The translations under genes were made by a program, and so were the position numbers. From Gammaproteobacteria bacterium (GTDB lineage: Bacteria; Pseudomonadota; Gammaproteobacteria; Pseudomonadales; Ketobacteraceae), in contig JABLXQ010000007.1 in NCBI GenBank assembly GCA_013178375.1, positions 62,001-126,000 of the forward strand: a stretch of 64,000 nucleotides of DNA, in the 5' to 3' direction. Under the pieces are notes generated by a model. It was not told the DNA's origin. It did not search any database and saw only the letters and a list, made by a program, of their open reading frames with translations. How positions within the stretch are numbered: the stretch's first letter is position 1; each line of letters starts with the position of its first letter. Positions 1 through 11,592 of the stretch are shown here, piece after piece.

Positions 1-235
1 GGATGAAGTCGGCCGCGCCATGGACCGCATGCGCGCCAACAACGTGAAGCTGATGGGCACCCTGGGCCGCCATGCGAATGATCATATGGTGAGTTTCTAC
101 ATGGCAACGCCATCGGGCTTTTTCATCGAGTACGGCGCGGAAGGCCGCACCGTTGCCGACTGGTCGCGCTACTCCCCGTTCCAGAGCACGGTGAACAGTT
201 TCTGGGGACATGATTTCAGCGTGGGACACCAATAA
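1..235 (+). CDS. hsaC: Extradiol ring-cleavage dioxygenase, HsaC/TesB/BphC type (3' fragment)
   Basis: The gene enters from the left edge and only the last 77 codons are present. The enzyme would meta-cleave the catechol ring of 3,4-DHSA, the aromatised steroid A ring. The fragment carries the family's C-terminal active-site block: RHANDHMVSFY followed by TPSGFFIEYG. The spacing matches BphC exactly, giving the equivalents of the active-site His, the Tyr 9 residues later and the metal-ligand Glu 19 residues after the His. A biphenyl-type substrate cannot be excluded from this fragment, but the hsaB/hsaA pair that follows argues for a steroid substrate. No sign of disruption. Confidence 0.85.
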   Translation, partial: DEVGRAMDRMRANNVKLMGTLGRHANDHMVSFYMATPSGFFIEYGAEGRTVADWSRYSPFQSTVNSFWGHDFSVGHQ

Positions 236-237
236 CC

Positions 238-257
238 CAAACGGACTAGGCCGTTTG
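238..257 (+). other. Short hairpin just after the dioxygenase stop codon
   Basis: Perfect 7-bp arms (CAAACGG / CCGTTTG) surround a 6-nt loop, starting 3 nt after the hsaC stop. No T-tract follows, so it is more likely an mRNA-stabilising or weak attenuating hairpin than a full terminator. Confidence 0.35.
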
Positions 258-328
258 AGGTATGAATTCCCACACTGGCTTTGCGAAGATCACGGTCATG
301 GAAAGGTAACGAAAAAACGGGTCTCAAC

Positions 329-826
329 ATGACAAAAACACAAATGGATTCAAGGGCATTTCGCACCGCGCTGGGCCAGTTTGCCACCGGCGTCACCGTC
401 ATCACTGCCCTGGACGCGGCCGGCAACCGGGTGGGCATGACCGCCAACAGTTTCAGCTCGGTATCGCTCGACCCCATGCTGGTGCTGTGGAGCATCGCCC
501 GCACCTCCAAATCCTATGACGTGTTCATGCAGGCCCCGCACTTCGCCATCCATGTACTGAACGCCGGCCAGAAAGCCCTGTCATCCCAATTCGCCTCCAC
601 CTGCGACGACCGCTTTCAGGGCATCGAAACCCGCACCGGCGAAGGCGGCATTCCCCTGCTGACCGATTACAGCGCGCTGTTCCAGTGTGCCACCGAAGCG
701 CGTTACGACGGCGGCGATCACGTCATCATCATCGGCCGCGTACTGGATTTTGACAGCACCACCAAACCACCCCTGATTTTCCACGCAGGCCGTTACGCCG
801 ATATCGAATTGCCCGTTGCAGTCTGA
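329..826 (+). CDS. hsaB: Flavin reductase component of 3-HSA 4-hydroxylase (HsaB-like)
   Basis: A 165-residue protein of the flavin reductase-like, FMN-binding split-barrel family. It would use NAD(P)H to reduce FMN or FAD for the oxygenase encoded next door. Family hallmarks seen are FRTALGQFATGVTVIT near the N-terminus, GMTANSFSSVSLDPMLVLWS in the flavin-binding core, and the late motif GGDHVIIIGRV. I chose the ATG at 329; an upstream in-frame TTG at 281 would add a non-conserved leader. The ribosome site is weak. The gene lies between the ring-cleavage dioxygenase and the oxygenase component, the usual two-component arrangement. Function comes from family and context. Confidence 0.85.
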   Translation: MTKTQMDSRAFRTALGQFATGVTVITALDAAGNRVGMTANSFSSVSLDPMLVLWSIARTSKSYDVFMQAPHFAIHVLNAGQKALSSQFASTCDDRFQGIETRTGEGGIPLLTDYSALFQCATEARYDGGDHVIIIGRVLDFDSTTKPPLIFHAGRYADIELPVAV

Positions 827-872
827 CCAGCCATAACAAGAACCGATAACGCACATTACCATCAGCGAGAAC

Positions 873-2081
873 ATGACCATGACAGCCCACGAAAAGGATC
901 TGCAGAACGAACTGTCCCCCGCCGCGTTGGTGCAACGGGCACGCGATATGGTGCCCTACCTGCAGGAAACCGCAGCCCGCGCCGAAGCGGAGCGCCGCAT
1001 TCCGGTGGAAACCGTGCAGAAAATGAAGGACGCCGGTTTCTTCCGCGTACTGCAGCCCAAGCGCTGGGGCGGCTACCAGATGGACCCGCAAGTGTTCTTC
1101 GATATTCAATTGACGCTGGCGGAAGGCTGCATGTCCACCGCCTGGATTTACGGCGTGATCGCGGTGCACAACTGGCAGATCGCATTGTTCGATCTGAAAG
1201 CGCAGGAAGACATCTGGCGCGACGACACCAACGTGTTGATTGCATCGTCCTATATGCCGGTGGGCAAAGTGGTGTCGGTGGAAGGCGGTTTCAAATTCAG
1301 CGGACGCTGGGCGTTCTCCAGCGGCTGCGATCACTGCGACTGGGTGTTCCTCGGCGGCGTGGTGCCTCCCACTGCAGAAAATCCCGCACCGGACTACCGC
1401 ACCTTCCTGGTACCGCGCAGCGATTTCAAGGTGCTCGACACCTGGCACACCTTCGGCCTGCGCGGCACCGGCAGTAACGACATCGTGGTGGACGATGTGT
1501 TCGTGCCGGAGTACCGCACCCACAGTTCGCTGGACGGCTTCCGTGGCACCAATCCCGGCATCGATTCCAAAACCGTGCCGCTGTATAAAATTCCGTTTGG
1601 CCAGCTGTTCCCGCGCGCCGTGTCCGGTTCCACCATCGGCGCCACCCAGGGTGCAATCAATGCGTACCGCGATGTGGCATCGAAGCGGATCGGCACCAAC
1701 ACCGGCGCCAAGACTGCCGAAGATCCCCATGCACAAATGGCGGTGGCCCGCGCCCAGGCGCTGGTGGACCAGCTCAAGCTTCGCCTGAATGTGATTTTCG
1801 ACCGGCTGATGGACGATGCCCGCCGCGGCGAAGCCACCGACATGACACAACGCATCCAGTACCGCTATGAGTCCGCTGCCGTGCCGGAAGCCTGTCTGGC
1901 GGAAGTGCTGGAACTGCAAAAGATGTGCGGCGGCCGTGGCATTTTCACCAGCAGTCCGCTGCAGCGTTTTGTGCTGGATATTCTGGCCGGACGCGCCCAC
2001 GTGGCGAACAACCCGTACCAGTTCGGCCGTAATTATGGTGGCGTGCAGCTGGGCCTGGAAAGTACCGATTTCTTCCTTTGA
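873..2081 (+). CDS. hsaA: Oxygenase component of 3-HSA 4-hydroxylase (HsaA-like flavin-dependent monooxygenase)
   Basis: A 402-residue protein with the acyl-CoA dehydrogenase fold, close to the roughly 394 residues of HsaA. It would use reduced flavin and O2 to hydroxylate the phenolic A ring of 3-HSA to the catechol 3,4-DHSA, the substrate of the dioxygenase upstream. Visible features are an N-terminal helical domain, FSSGCDHCDWVFLGG in the middle domain, the segment TFGLRGTGSNDIVVDDVFVP typical of this hydroxylase group, and a helical C-terminus ending NPYQFGRNYGGVQLG. It starts 46 bp after hsaB. A tandem hairpin structure follows the stop codon. Confidence 0.85.
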   Translation: MTMTAHEKDLQNELSPAALVQRARDMVPYLQETAARAEAERRIPVETVQKMKDAGFFRVLQPKRWGGYQMDPQVFFDIQLTLAEGCMSTAWIYGVIAVHNWQIALFDLKAQEDIWRDDTNVLIASSYMPVGKVVSVEGGFKFSGRWAFSSGCDHCDWVFLGGVVPPTAENPAPDYRTFLVPRSDFKVLDTWHTFGLRGTGSNDIVVDDVFVPEYRTHSSLDGFRGTNPGIDSKTVPLYKIPFGQLFPRAVSGSTIGATQGAINAYRDVASKRIGTNTGAKTAEDPHAQMAVARAQALVDQLKLRLNVIFDRLMDDARRGEATDMTQRIQYRYESAAVPEACLAEVLELQKMCGGRGIFTSSPLQRFVLDILAGRAHVANNPYQFGRNYGGVQLGLESTDFFL

Positions 2082-2088
2082 TCGCGCT

Positions 2089-2151
2089 CGTGTCCTCGGA
2101 CACGTTCTTGCCGCAATCCTGCGTACAGCAGCGCAGGGTTGCGGATTTTTT
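2089..2151 (+). terminator. Tandem hairpins including a rho-independent terminator
   Basis: Just after the hsaA stop lies a 7-bp hairpin (CGTGTCC / GGACACG, 2089-2104). A second, 13-bp stem follows with arms at 2111-2123 and 2132-2144, one G-T pair and an 8-nt loop, then a run of six T (2146-2151). The second structure fits an intrinsic terminator. It would separate hsaC-B-A from the SDR-hsaD-E-G-F genes unless there is read-through. Confidence 0.75.
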
Positions 2152-2171
2152 AGCTAACCGGGATTGAATCC

Positions 2172-3035
2172 ATGAATTTATCTCCACCGCGCGTCGTATT
2201 GGTAACAGGTGCCAGCCGTGGCGCCGGCAAGGGCATTGCACTGGCGTTCGGCGCACTGGGCGATATCGTGTATGTCACCGGCCGCAGCCAGCGCGAAGGT
2301 GATGCGCCGCTGCCCGGCACCGTGTTCGCCACTGCCGAGGCCATTACGCGACGCGGCGGCATCGGCATTGCCGTGGTGTGCGATCACAGCGACGATGCGC
2401 AGGTGGAAAAACTGTTCCAGAAAATCATCAGCGAACAGGGCCGCCTCGACATTCTGGTGAACAACGCCACCACACTGCACGACGATCTGGTGCGGCCCGG
2501 TCCGTTCTGGGAAAAATCAGCCGACCTGGTGGACATTCTCGACGTGGGCCTGCGCTCCAGTTATCTGGCCAGCTGGCACGCGGCAAAAATCATGGCGACG
2601 CAGCAGCGCGGCCTGATCGTCAACACCAGCTCCCCCGGCGCCGCCTGCTACATGCACGGGCCCGCCTACGGCGCGCAGAAAGCCGGCAACGACAAAATGG
2701 TGTGGGACATGGCCCACGACCTGCGCCCATTCAACGTGGCCTGCCTGTCGATCTGGATGGGCGTGCTCAATACCGAGCGCCTGCAACTAGCCGCCGCCGC
2801 CAATCCGGAACAGTACGCGCCCTTCCTGCAGATGGCGGAATCGCCGGAATTCACCGGCCGCGTGATCGATGCGCTGTACCGCGATCCGAAGCTGATGGAA
2901 AAATCCGGCCGTGCGCTGATCGGCGCCGAAGCAGGTTTCGAACTGGGCGTTACCGACATCGATGGCCGCCAGCCCCATTCGCACCGCGAAATGCTGGGCG
3001 GCCCCATCGCGTTCAATCCGGCGGTAGTTCAATAA
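2172..3035 (+). CDS. Short-chain dehydrogenase/reductase within the steroid cluster
   Basis: A 287-residue classical-type SDR that would oxidise or reduce an alcohol/ketone with NAD(P). The Rossmann motif TGASRGAGKGIA is at about residues 13-24, followed by NNAT, the catalytic Ser in NTSSPGA and the Tyr/Lys pair in YGAQKAG. The insertion and C-terminal half resemble the DHRS1-like branch more than FabG. It starts 20 bp after the terminator T-run, with no strong ribosome site visible. The substrate is unknown; its position between hsaA and hsaD suggests a steroid or ring-fragment intermediate, which is inference. Confidence 0.8.
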   Translation: MNLSPPRVVLVTGASRGAGKGIALAFGALGDIVYVTGRSQREGDAPLPGTVFATAEAITRRGGIGIAVVCDHSDDAQVEKLFQKIISEQGRLDILVNNATTLHDDLVRPGPFWEKSADLVDILDVGLRSSYLASWHAAKIMATQQRGLIVNTSSPGAACYMHGPAYGAQKAGNDKMVWDMAHDLRPFNVACLSIWMGVLNTERLQLAAAANPEQYAPFLQMAESPEFTGRVIDALYRDPKLMEKSGRALIGAEAGFELGVTDIDGRQPHSHREMLGGPIAFNPAVVQ

Positions 3036-3122
3036 AAAGTCCTCAATAAGAAGTTGTTCAATAAAAAATATCCAGCAACAGAGTCCCATAACAAACAACC
3101 CAAGGACGCCAGGAGCAAACCC

Positions 3123-3980
3123 ATGAAGCCACCCGCAAAGCCCGCCAGCCAGTTTCTGCAGCTACCGCACAACAAGATGCGCATTCATTACAGCGAACTG
3201 GGTTCAGCGACGGCGTCTCCGGTGATTTTCCTGCAGGGCAGCGGGCCCGGCGCCAGTGGCTGGCTGAACTTCCGCTACAACGCACAGTATTTTGCCGATC
3301 AGGGTTTCCGCGTGATCATTCCCGACCTGCCCGGATTCGGCGACAGCGACAAACCGGATCTGGATTACACGCTGGATTATTTCGTGGGTGTGGTGACCGA
3401 ATTCGCTGATCTGCTCGACCTAGGGCAATTTGCACTGGTGGGCAATTCACTGGGCGGCGCGGTGAGCCTGGGCCTGACACTGGCACAACCGCAACGGGTC
3501 ACCCATCTGATCCTGATGGGCTGCGGCGGTCTGGAAGACCAGATCACCTATTTCCAGAAAATGCCCGGCATCCAGGCCATGACAAAAGTGCCGCTGGGAT
3601 CACCGGATTTCACCCCCGCGTATCTGAAACAGGTACTGCAACTGATCGTGCACGATCCGAAACACATCACCGATGAACTGATCACCGAACGCTTCCGCAT
3701 TCTGCAAACCCAGAATCCCGCCGTGTTCAAGCGCATGGTGATTCCCAACATCACCGCGCGGCTGGGCGAGATCCGGTGCCCAGTGCTCGGCTTCTGGGGC
3801 GCGCAGGACCGCTTCTGCCCCATCAGTGGTGCCGAGACATTGGTAACCCATTGCCCGGATGCGCAGGTCATCACCCTGAGCCAGTGTGGCCACTGGGTGA
3901 TGATCGAACACGCGGATCTGTTCAACCAGCGCTGCGTGGAATTTTTGCGCGGCAAAAAAACACAGGGACAAGCCGCATGA
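3123..3980 (+). CDS. hsaD: Meta-cleavage product hydrolase (HsaD/TesD-like)
   Basis: A 285-residue alpha/beta hydrolase, close to HsaD's 291. It would hydrolyse the C-C bond of the ring-cleaved product (4,9-DSHA) to release DOHNAA and 2-hydroxyhexa-2,4-dienoate. The oxyanion motif GSGPGASGW, the nucleophile S109 in GNSLGG, the Asp in AQDRF and the catalytic His in CGHWVMIEH are all present. I chose the ATG at 3123 because AGGAG lies 8 nt upstream; an in-frame TTG at 3054 would add 23 poorly conserved residues. The stop codon overlaps the start of hsaE by 4 nt (ATGA), so the two are translationally coupled. Confidence 0.88.
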   Translation: MKPPAKPASQFLQLPHNKMRIHYSELGSATASPVIFLQGSGPGASGWLNFRYNAQYFADQGFRVIIPDLPGFGDSDKPDLDYTLDYFVGVVTEFADLLDLGQFALVGNSLGGAVSLGLTLAQPQRVTHLILMGCGGLEDQITYFQKMPGIQAMTKVPLGSPDFTPAYLKQVLQLIVHDPKHITDELITERFRILQTQNPAVFKRMVIPNITARLGEIRCPVLGFWGAQDRFCPISGAETLVTHCPDAQVITLSQCGHWVMIEHADLFNQRCVEFLRGKKTQGQAA

Positions 3981-4771
3981 GCCTGAGCCTGCAGCAACGG
4001 GAACAACTGGGCAAGGAACTGTACGACGCCCTGCGCAGCGGCAAGACATTGCGCCCGCTCATCGAACGCTTCCCGGAAATTGAAATCGAGGATGCCTACC
4101 ATATTTCCCACGCCATGCTGCAGCATCGCCTGCAAAACGACGGCGAGACCGTCGTGGGCAAAAAAATCGGCGTCACCTCGAAAGCCGTGCAGGACATGCT
4201 GGGCGTGTTCCAGCCGGATTTTGGTTTTCTCACCTCCGCGATGGCAGTGCCGAATGAATCCAGCGTCAAAATCGCCGGCAACCTCATCCAGCCTCGCGCC
4301 GAAGCGGAAATTGCCTTTCTGTTGAAGTCCGATCTGCAAGGCCCCGGCGTCACCGAGGCCGATGTACTGAATGCCACCGCCAGCATCATGACCTGTTTTG
4401 AAATCGTCGACTCCCGCATCGACAACTGGAAAATCAAAATCCAGGACACCATTGCCGACAACGCGTCCTGTGGCGTGTATGTGCTGGGCAACGAACGTGT
4501 CGATCCGCGCGGACTGGATCTGCCGAACCTGACGGTGAACGTATTCAAGAACGGCAAGCCCCTGAGCAGCGGCAAGGGTTCTGCCGTGCAGGGCAATCCA
4601 TTGACGGCAGTGGCCTGGCTGGCCAACACGCTGGGGGAATTCGGCATTCCGTTCAAGGCCGGCGAAGTGATTCTGTCAGGCTCGCTGGTACCACTGGAAC
4701 CGGTGGTGGCCGGCGATGAAATGCACGCGGAAATTGATGGGCTCGGCAGCGCTACTGTGCGATTTGTTTAA
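3977..4771 (+). CDS. hsaE: 2-hydroxydienoate hydratase (HsaE/TesE/BphH type)
   Basis: A 264-residue member of the 2-keto-4-pentenoate hydratase family. It would add water to the C5/C6 hydroxydienoate released by HsaD, giving a 4-hydroxy-2-oxoacid. Family signatures include GKKIGVTSKAVQDMLGV, QPRAEAEIAFLL (with the metal-ligand acidic residues), FEIVDSRI and VILSGSLVPLEPV. Its ATG overlaps the hsaD stop. After its stop, 180 bp of non-coding DNA with a large inverted repeat precede the dehydrogenase gene. That gap is unusual, because hsaE, hsaG and hsaF homologues are normally tightly packed. Confidence 0.9.
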   Translation: MSLSLQQREQLGKELYDALRSGKTLRPLIERFPEIEIEDAYHISHAMLQHRLQNDGETVVGKKIGVTSKAVQDMLGVFQPDFGFLTSAMAVPNESSVKIAGNLIQPRAEAEIAFLLKSDLQGPGVTEADVLNATASIMTCFEIVDSRIDNWKIKIQDTIADNASCGVYVLGNERVDPRGLDLPNLTVNVFKNGKPLSSGKGSAVQGNPLTAVAWLANTLGEFGIPFKAGEVILSGSLVPLEPVVAGDEMHAEIDGLGSATVRFV

Positions 4772-4803
4772 AAGCCGAATGGCACGAGGCCCGAAGCAGG
4801 TGA

Positions 4804-4901
4804 CGTGGTGGTGATTGAAGCCGGACTCTCTGCAGCAGGGATGCTGCAGAGAAGCCTACAGGGAAGTATTCACGGCGTGTCCGGATTCAATCACCACCAC
4901 G
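4804..4901. repeat. 98-bp nested inverted repeat between hsaE and hsaG
   Basis: Outer arms of 23 bp (4804-4826 and 4879-4901) are inverted copies with a single mismatch. Inside, abutting the left arm, is a perfect 11-bp hairpin with a GGGA loop (arms 4827-4837 and 4842-4852). Short complementary blocks (CAGG 4797-4800 / CCTG 4905-4908) extend the palindrome outward. There is no T-tract and no obvious coding potential. It could be a MITE or BIME-like element, or an RNA processing/attenuation structure. Confidence 0.7.
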
Positions 4902-4951
4902 GCGCCTGCCTCGCACAATCGAATTCAAACGAAATAGTGAAGGACATAACC

Positions 4952-5848
4952 ATGACCAAGAAACTACGCGCCGCCATCATCGGCCCCGGCAACATCGGCA
5001 CCGACCTGCTGATGAAAGCCAAGCGCAGCGGCTGGATCGAACCAGTGTGGATGGTGGGCATCGAAGAATCCGAAGGCATCAAGCGCGCCCGCGATTTCGG
5101 CATGAAAGTCTCCACCAGCGGCGTCGACGGCCTGGTGCCCTTCGTGAAAGAAGACAACATCCAGATCGCATTCGACGCCACCTCCGCCTACGTGCACGCC
5201 GAAAACTCGCGCAAACTGAATGAACTGGGCGTCATCATGATCGACCTCACGCCCGCCGCCATTGGACCCTTCTGCGTGCCGCCGGTGAACCTCACCGAAC
5301 TGCTGAAAGAAGGCCGCAAGGAAAACGTCAACATGGTCACCTGCGGTGGTCAGGCCACCATCCCGATGGTGTACGCAGTCAGCCGCATACAACCGGTGGA
5401 ATACGGTGAAATCGTCGCGACTGTCGCGTCCAAATCCGTCGGCCCCGGCACCCGCAAGAATATCGACGAATTCACCCGCACCACTGCCGGCGCCATCGAA
5501 AAAATCGGCGGCGCGAAAAAAGGCAAGGCCATCATCATCGTCAACCCGGCCGAGCCACCGCTGATCATGCGCGACACCGTGCACTGCCTCACCAAAGACA
5601 AGCCCGACCAGAAACGCATCACCGATTCCATCCACGCGATGGTGGCCGACGTGCAGAAATACGTACCCGGCTACCGGCTCACCAACGCGCCAGTATTCGA
5701 TGGCAATCGTGTCTCCATTTCCCTGAACGTGGAAGGCCTGGGGGATTTCCTGCCCAAATATTCCGGCAACCTCGACATCATGACCGCCGCCGCACTGCGC
5801 ACCGCTGAAATGTATGCGGAAGCCATGTCCACTGGCGCCACCAAGTAA
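4952..5848 (+). CDS. hsaG: Acylating aldehyde dehydrogenase (HsaG/TesF/BphJ type)
   Basis: A 298-residue CoA-dependent acetaldehyde/propanal dehydrogenase, which channels the aldehyde from the partner aldolase into acyl-CoA with NAD+. The NAD-binding [12 protein letters not shown] sits near the N-terminus and the catalytic cysteine C131 lies in [27 protein letters not shown] is the family's conserved middle segment. The ATG at 4952 is preceded by AAGGA with about 8 nt spacing; a longer in-frame reading begins inside the upstream inverted repeat and is unlikely to be translated. The aldolase gene follows after 21 bp. Confidence 0.92.
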   Translation: MTKKLRAAIIGPGNIGTDLLMKAKRSGWIEPVWMVGIEESEGIKRARDFGMKVSTSGVDGLVPFVKEDNIQIAFDATSAYVHAENSRKLNELGVIMIDLTPAAIGPFCVPPVNLTELLKEGRKENVNMVTCGGQATIPMVYAVSRIQPVEYGEIVATVASKSVGPGTRKNIDEFTRTTAGAIEKIGGAKKGKAIIIVNPAEPPLIMRDTVHCLTKDKPDQKRITDSIHAMVADVQKYVPGYRLTNAPVFDGNRVSISLNVEGLGDFLPKYSGNLDIMTAAALRTAEMYAEAMSTGATK

Positions 5849-5869
5849 CCCATTCCGGAGGCAATGAAC

Positions 5870-6895
5870 ATGAACCTGCAAGGCAAAAAAGTCACACTGC
5901 ACGACATGTGTCTGCGCGACGGGATGCATCCCAAGCGCCACCAGATTTCCATCGACCAGATGATCGACGTCGCCACCGCGCTGGATGACGCCGGCGTGCC
6001 GCTGATCGAAGTCACCCACGGCGACGGCCTGGGCGGCGCATCGGTGAACTACGGGTTTCCTGCCGCCAGCGACGAGGAATATCTCGACGCCGTGGTATCG
6101 AAACTGAAAAAAGCGAAAGTATCCGCCCTGCTGTTGCCGGGCATCGGTACGGTCGATCACCTGAAAATGGCGGCAGACTGCGGCGTCGGCACCATCCGCG
6201 TCGCCACCCACTGCACCGAAGCGGATGTATCGGAACAGCACATCGGCCTGGCGCGCAAGATGGGCCTCGACACCGTCGGCTTCCTGATGATGGCGCACAT
6301 GATCAGCGCGGAAGATTTACTGAAGCAGGCACTGCTGATGGAATCCTATGGCGCCAATTGCATTTACTGCACCGACTCCGCCGGCTACATGATGCCGCAC
6401 GATGTCACCGAACGCATTGCGCTGCTGCGCGCCAAACTCAAGCCGGAAACCGAACTGGGTTTTCACGGCCACCACAACCTGGCCCTGGGCGTTGCCAACT
6501 CGATGGCCGCAGTTGCGGCCGGTGCCAACCGCATCGATGGTTCCGCTGCCGGTCTGGGCGCTGGCGCCGGCAACACACCGCTGGAAATTTTCGCCGCCGT
6601 GATGGATCGCATGGGCGCGGTCACCGGCGTCGACATTTTCAAACTGATGAATGTGGCGGAAGAAAAAATCGTGCCCATGATGGACCAGATCGTGCGCGTG
6701 GACCGGGATTCCCTCACCCTGGGTTACGCCGGCGTGTATTCTTCGTTCCTGCTGTTCGCCAAACGGGCCGGTGCCAAATACGGTGTACCGTCCCAGGACA
6801 TCCTGCTGGAAATGGCACGCCGCAAGGCCATCGGCGGTCAGGAAGACCTGATCGAGGACGTGGCCATGGAACTGGCACGCACCCGCAACGCCTGA
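5870..6895 (+). CDS. hsaF: 4-hydroxy-2-oxoacid aldolase (HsaF/TesG/BphI type)
   Basis: A 341-residue DRE-TIM metallolyase that cleaves the 4-hydroxy-2-oxoacid into pyruvate and an aldehyde, passing the aldehyde to HsaG through a tunnel. The active-site motif [14 protein letters not shown] carries the Arg, the metal Asp and the base His; GFHGHHN holds the metal-binding histidines. Two ATGs lie at 5864 and 5870. GGAGG at 5857-5861 is only 2 nt from the first and 8 nt from the second, so I chose 5870. It completes the pathway from ring cleavage to pyruvate plus acyl-CoA. Confidence 0.92.
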   Translation: MNLQGKKVTLHDMCLRDGMHPKRHQISIDQMIDVATALDDAGVPLIEVTHGDGLGGASVNYGFPAASDEEYLDAVVSKLKKAKVSALLLPGIGTVDHLKMAADCGVGTIRVATHCTEADVSEQHIGLARKMGLDTVGFLMMAHMISAEDLLKQALLMESYGANCIYCTDSAGYMMPHDVTERIALLRAKLKPETELGFHGHHNLALGVANSMAAVAAGANRIDGSAAGLGAGAGNTPLEIFAAVMDRMGAVTGVDIFKLMNVAEEKIVPMMDQIVRVDRDSLTLGYAGVYSSFLLFAKRAGAKYGVPSQDILLEMARRKAIGGQEDLIEDVAMELARTRNA

Positions 6896-7007
6896 CCGCA
6901 ACGTCTGACACCACCCGGCCGGGTCGCCCTGTGCACCCGGCCAGTTCCTGCGCACTGATTCCGCAAAGGGTTTCTGCACTAGTTCGCAGCAGACCGTCTG
7001 CCTCGCG

Positions 7008-7037
7008 TTGTTGTACTGCACCCTTTTGGAGTAGTAT
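7008..7037 (+). promoter_or_regulatory. Candidate promoter of the LuxR-type gene
   Basis: TTGTTG (7008-7013) and TAGTAT (7032-7037) are separated by 18 bp and lie 50 bp upstream of the regulator's ATG. This is the only good sigma70-like pair in the 192-bp gap after hsaF. It is a pattern match only. Confidence 0.35.
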
Positions 7038-7087
7038 TTTCCCTTCAGCACAAAAACCACAAGAACCCCGCGGACCGAGACATATCC

Positions 7088-8233
7088 ATGGCACTGAAGA
7101 TTGACAATGCCGCGCTGTCGGATTTGCTGGGCGCCCTCTATGGCGCCGCCGCCTCGTCGCAGTCCACCAACAAGCATTTTCTCACCCAGCTGAAAAAACT
7201 GCTGAACCTGCAGCATGCCTCGCTGATCGTGCGCCCGCCCACCACCACCGATGCCGGCCTGATCTACACCAGCGGCGACGACGCCGATATTGCCACCAGC
7301 GGCACCGAGGAAGGTTCCTACACCAGCCTGTACATCCGCGATCCGCTGATCAACCTGCCCTTGAAGGAAGTCGTGACGCTGGACGAGCACACCCCGCGCG
7401 CGCAACTGCTGAACAGCGACTACTACCGCATGTTCCTGGAACCCTTCGGCATCTATTACATCGCCGGCATCGACTGGCAGTACGAAAAAAATTCCCGCAT
7501 CTCGGTGCGCTTCACCCGGGAAAAATCCCAGGGCGAATTCACCGAGGACGAAAAAGCGTTTCTGCGCCTGCTGATTCCACACCTGGAACAGTCGGTGGCA
7601 CTGGGTCTGCAACTGCGGCAGCTGGATTCGGAGCGGCAGATCTACGCCGATTCCATTTCCAAACGTTCCATCGGCATTTTCACGCTGGACCGCCACGGCA
7701 ACATCCTGCAATCCAACACCACGGCGGAGAGCTACCTGAAGGAAGCCGACGGTTTTCACCAGTCGCAGAAAAAGATCAAGCTCAACAACAGCGCGCTGAA
7801 CGAAACCTTTCACCAGTATCTGCAGCAAACTCTCGAATCGATTCGCAAGCACGAGCGGGCAACCATCAACGCGCTGGCAGTACCACGGGATTCCGGCAAG
7901 GCCGCCTATCAGCTGATGATCAAGCCGATGCCGGTGGAAGCCCACAACGAATCGGACATCACGCCCTATATCACGCTGCTGATCCAGGACCCGGAAAAAA
8001 ACCTGGAAATATCCGTGCGCACGCTGATGAATCTCTACCAACTCACCATGTCGGAAGCCACGATTGCGATTCTGCTGGCGGAAGGTCACACCACCGACGA
8101 AGTGGCGACTGAACTGGATATCAAGAAAAATACAGTGCGCGCGCACCTGCGCTCGATGTTCGTGAAGATGGGTGTGACCCAGCAGTCCATGCTGGTGACG
8201 CTGGTGCTAACCAGCCTGGCCTCTACGCAATAA
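7088..8233 (+). CDS. LuxR-family transcriptional regulator (TesR/TeiR-like)
   Basis: A 381-residue protein with a long N-terminal sensory region and a C-terminal LuxR helix-turn-helix. The HTH spans about residues 317-375: LTMSEATIAILLAEGHTTDE, then the recognition-helix region KKNTVRAHLRSMF. The middle part (about residues 185-300) looks PAS-like. Similar size and architecture are known for TesR/TeiR, which activates steroid catabolism genes in Comamonas testosteroni. Its place at the end of the hsa cluster makes it the likely pathway activator; the ligand and target sites are not evident. No transmembrane segment is obvious. It converges on a hybrid kinase gene 24 bp away. Confidence 0.8.
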   Translation: MALKIDNAALSDLLGALYGAAASSQSTNKHFLTQLKKLLNLQHASLIVRPPTTTDAGLIYTSGDDADIATSGTEEGSYTSLYIRDPLINLPLKEVVTLDEHTPRAQLLNSDYYRMFLEPFGIYYIAGIDWQYEKNSRISVRFTREKSQGEFTEDEKAFLRLLIPHLEQSVALGLQLRQLDSERQIYADSISKRSIGIFTLDRHGNILQSNTTAESYLKEADGFHQSQKKIKLNNSALNETFHQYLQQTLESIRKHERATINALAVPRDSGKAAYQLMIKPMPVEAHNESDITPYITLLIQDPEKNLEISVRTLMNLYQLTMSEATIAILLAEGHTTDEVATELDIKKNTVRAHLRSMFVKMGVTQQSMLVTLVLTSLASTQ

Positions 8234-8257
8234 AGGCGTCTCCCAAAACGATTTATT

Positions 8258-11050
<2,793 letters not shown>

Positions 11051-11193
11051 CAGGTTCAATCCAGGGAAAACCACCCCGCAACGAAAGCCAATAAAATCAA
11101 TGACCTGATATTGCCGGCGCAGTTTATAAAATCATCAAGACAGGAATAAGTAAAGCACAAGAACCGTGGCTTCGGGGGATTGCCAGCAAGACC

Positions 11194-11592
11194 TCAGGGC
11201 GGGCAATTATCGACGCAGGAATCAATACGTTGCAGCAGGCGCTCCCAGGCCCGCACCATGCCCTCGCGCTGTTCGCCGGCGAAGGCCGGGCTGAACAGTT
11301 CGAACAGGGTCCGGTACATGCCCTTGAAGACATCCAGCGGCAAGCCGATCAGGCGATGGTGCGACGTCATGTCACGAATGGTGTTCATGGCGCTGTCCGG
11401 GTCGTCGGCGAACTGCAGCAGGTTGGTGAGGATTTCCTGCATCATGTACTGCTCCCAGCTACTGTCCTCACTGCGAAAGTGATTCAGCGCCGGGAAGCGT
11501 TGGTACATATGCGCGAACACCGCAGCGGTGGGATCGCCGAGGGCATCCGCGCTTTGTTCCAGCGACAGCTGGATCAACTGGAAATCATCCAT
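11194..11592 (-). CDS. Single-domain globin-like protein coupled to an acyl-CoA ligase
   Basis: A 132-residue, wholly helical protein that reads like a globin. VFAHMYQRFPALNHF fits the B/C-helix and CD region, and DMTSHHRLIGL fits the F helix/FG corner, with the second His at the proximal (F8) place. The closing LFSPAFAGEQREGMVRAWER fits the G/H helices. If it binds haem it would sense or scavenge O2 or NO. Its ATG begins directly after the ligase stop codon with no gap, so it is co-translated. The globin assignment is pattern-based and a haem-free globin-fold protein is possible. Confidence 0.55.
   Translation of the reverse strand: MDDFQLIQLSLEQSADALGDPTAAVFAHMYQRFPALNHFRSEDSSWEQYMMQEILTNLLQFADDPDSAMNTIRDMTSHHRLIGLPLDVFKGMYRTLFELFSPAFAGEQREGMVRAWERLLQRIDSCVDNCPP

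Noticed and set aside
6317-8146. 609-codon antisense frame over the LuxR and aldolase genes
   Set aside because: It covers two well-supported genes and an intergenic promoter. The product has no recognisable domain.
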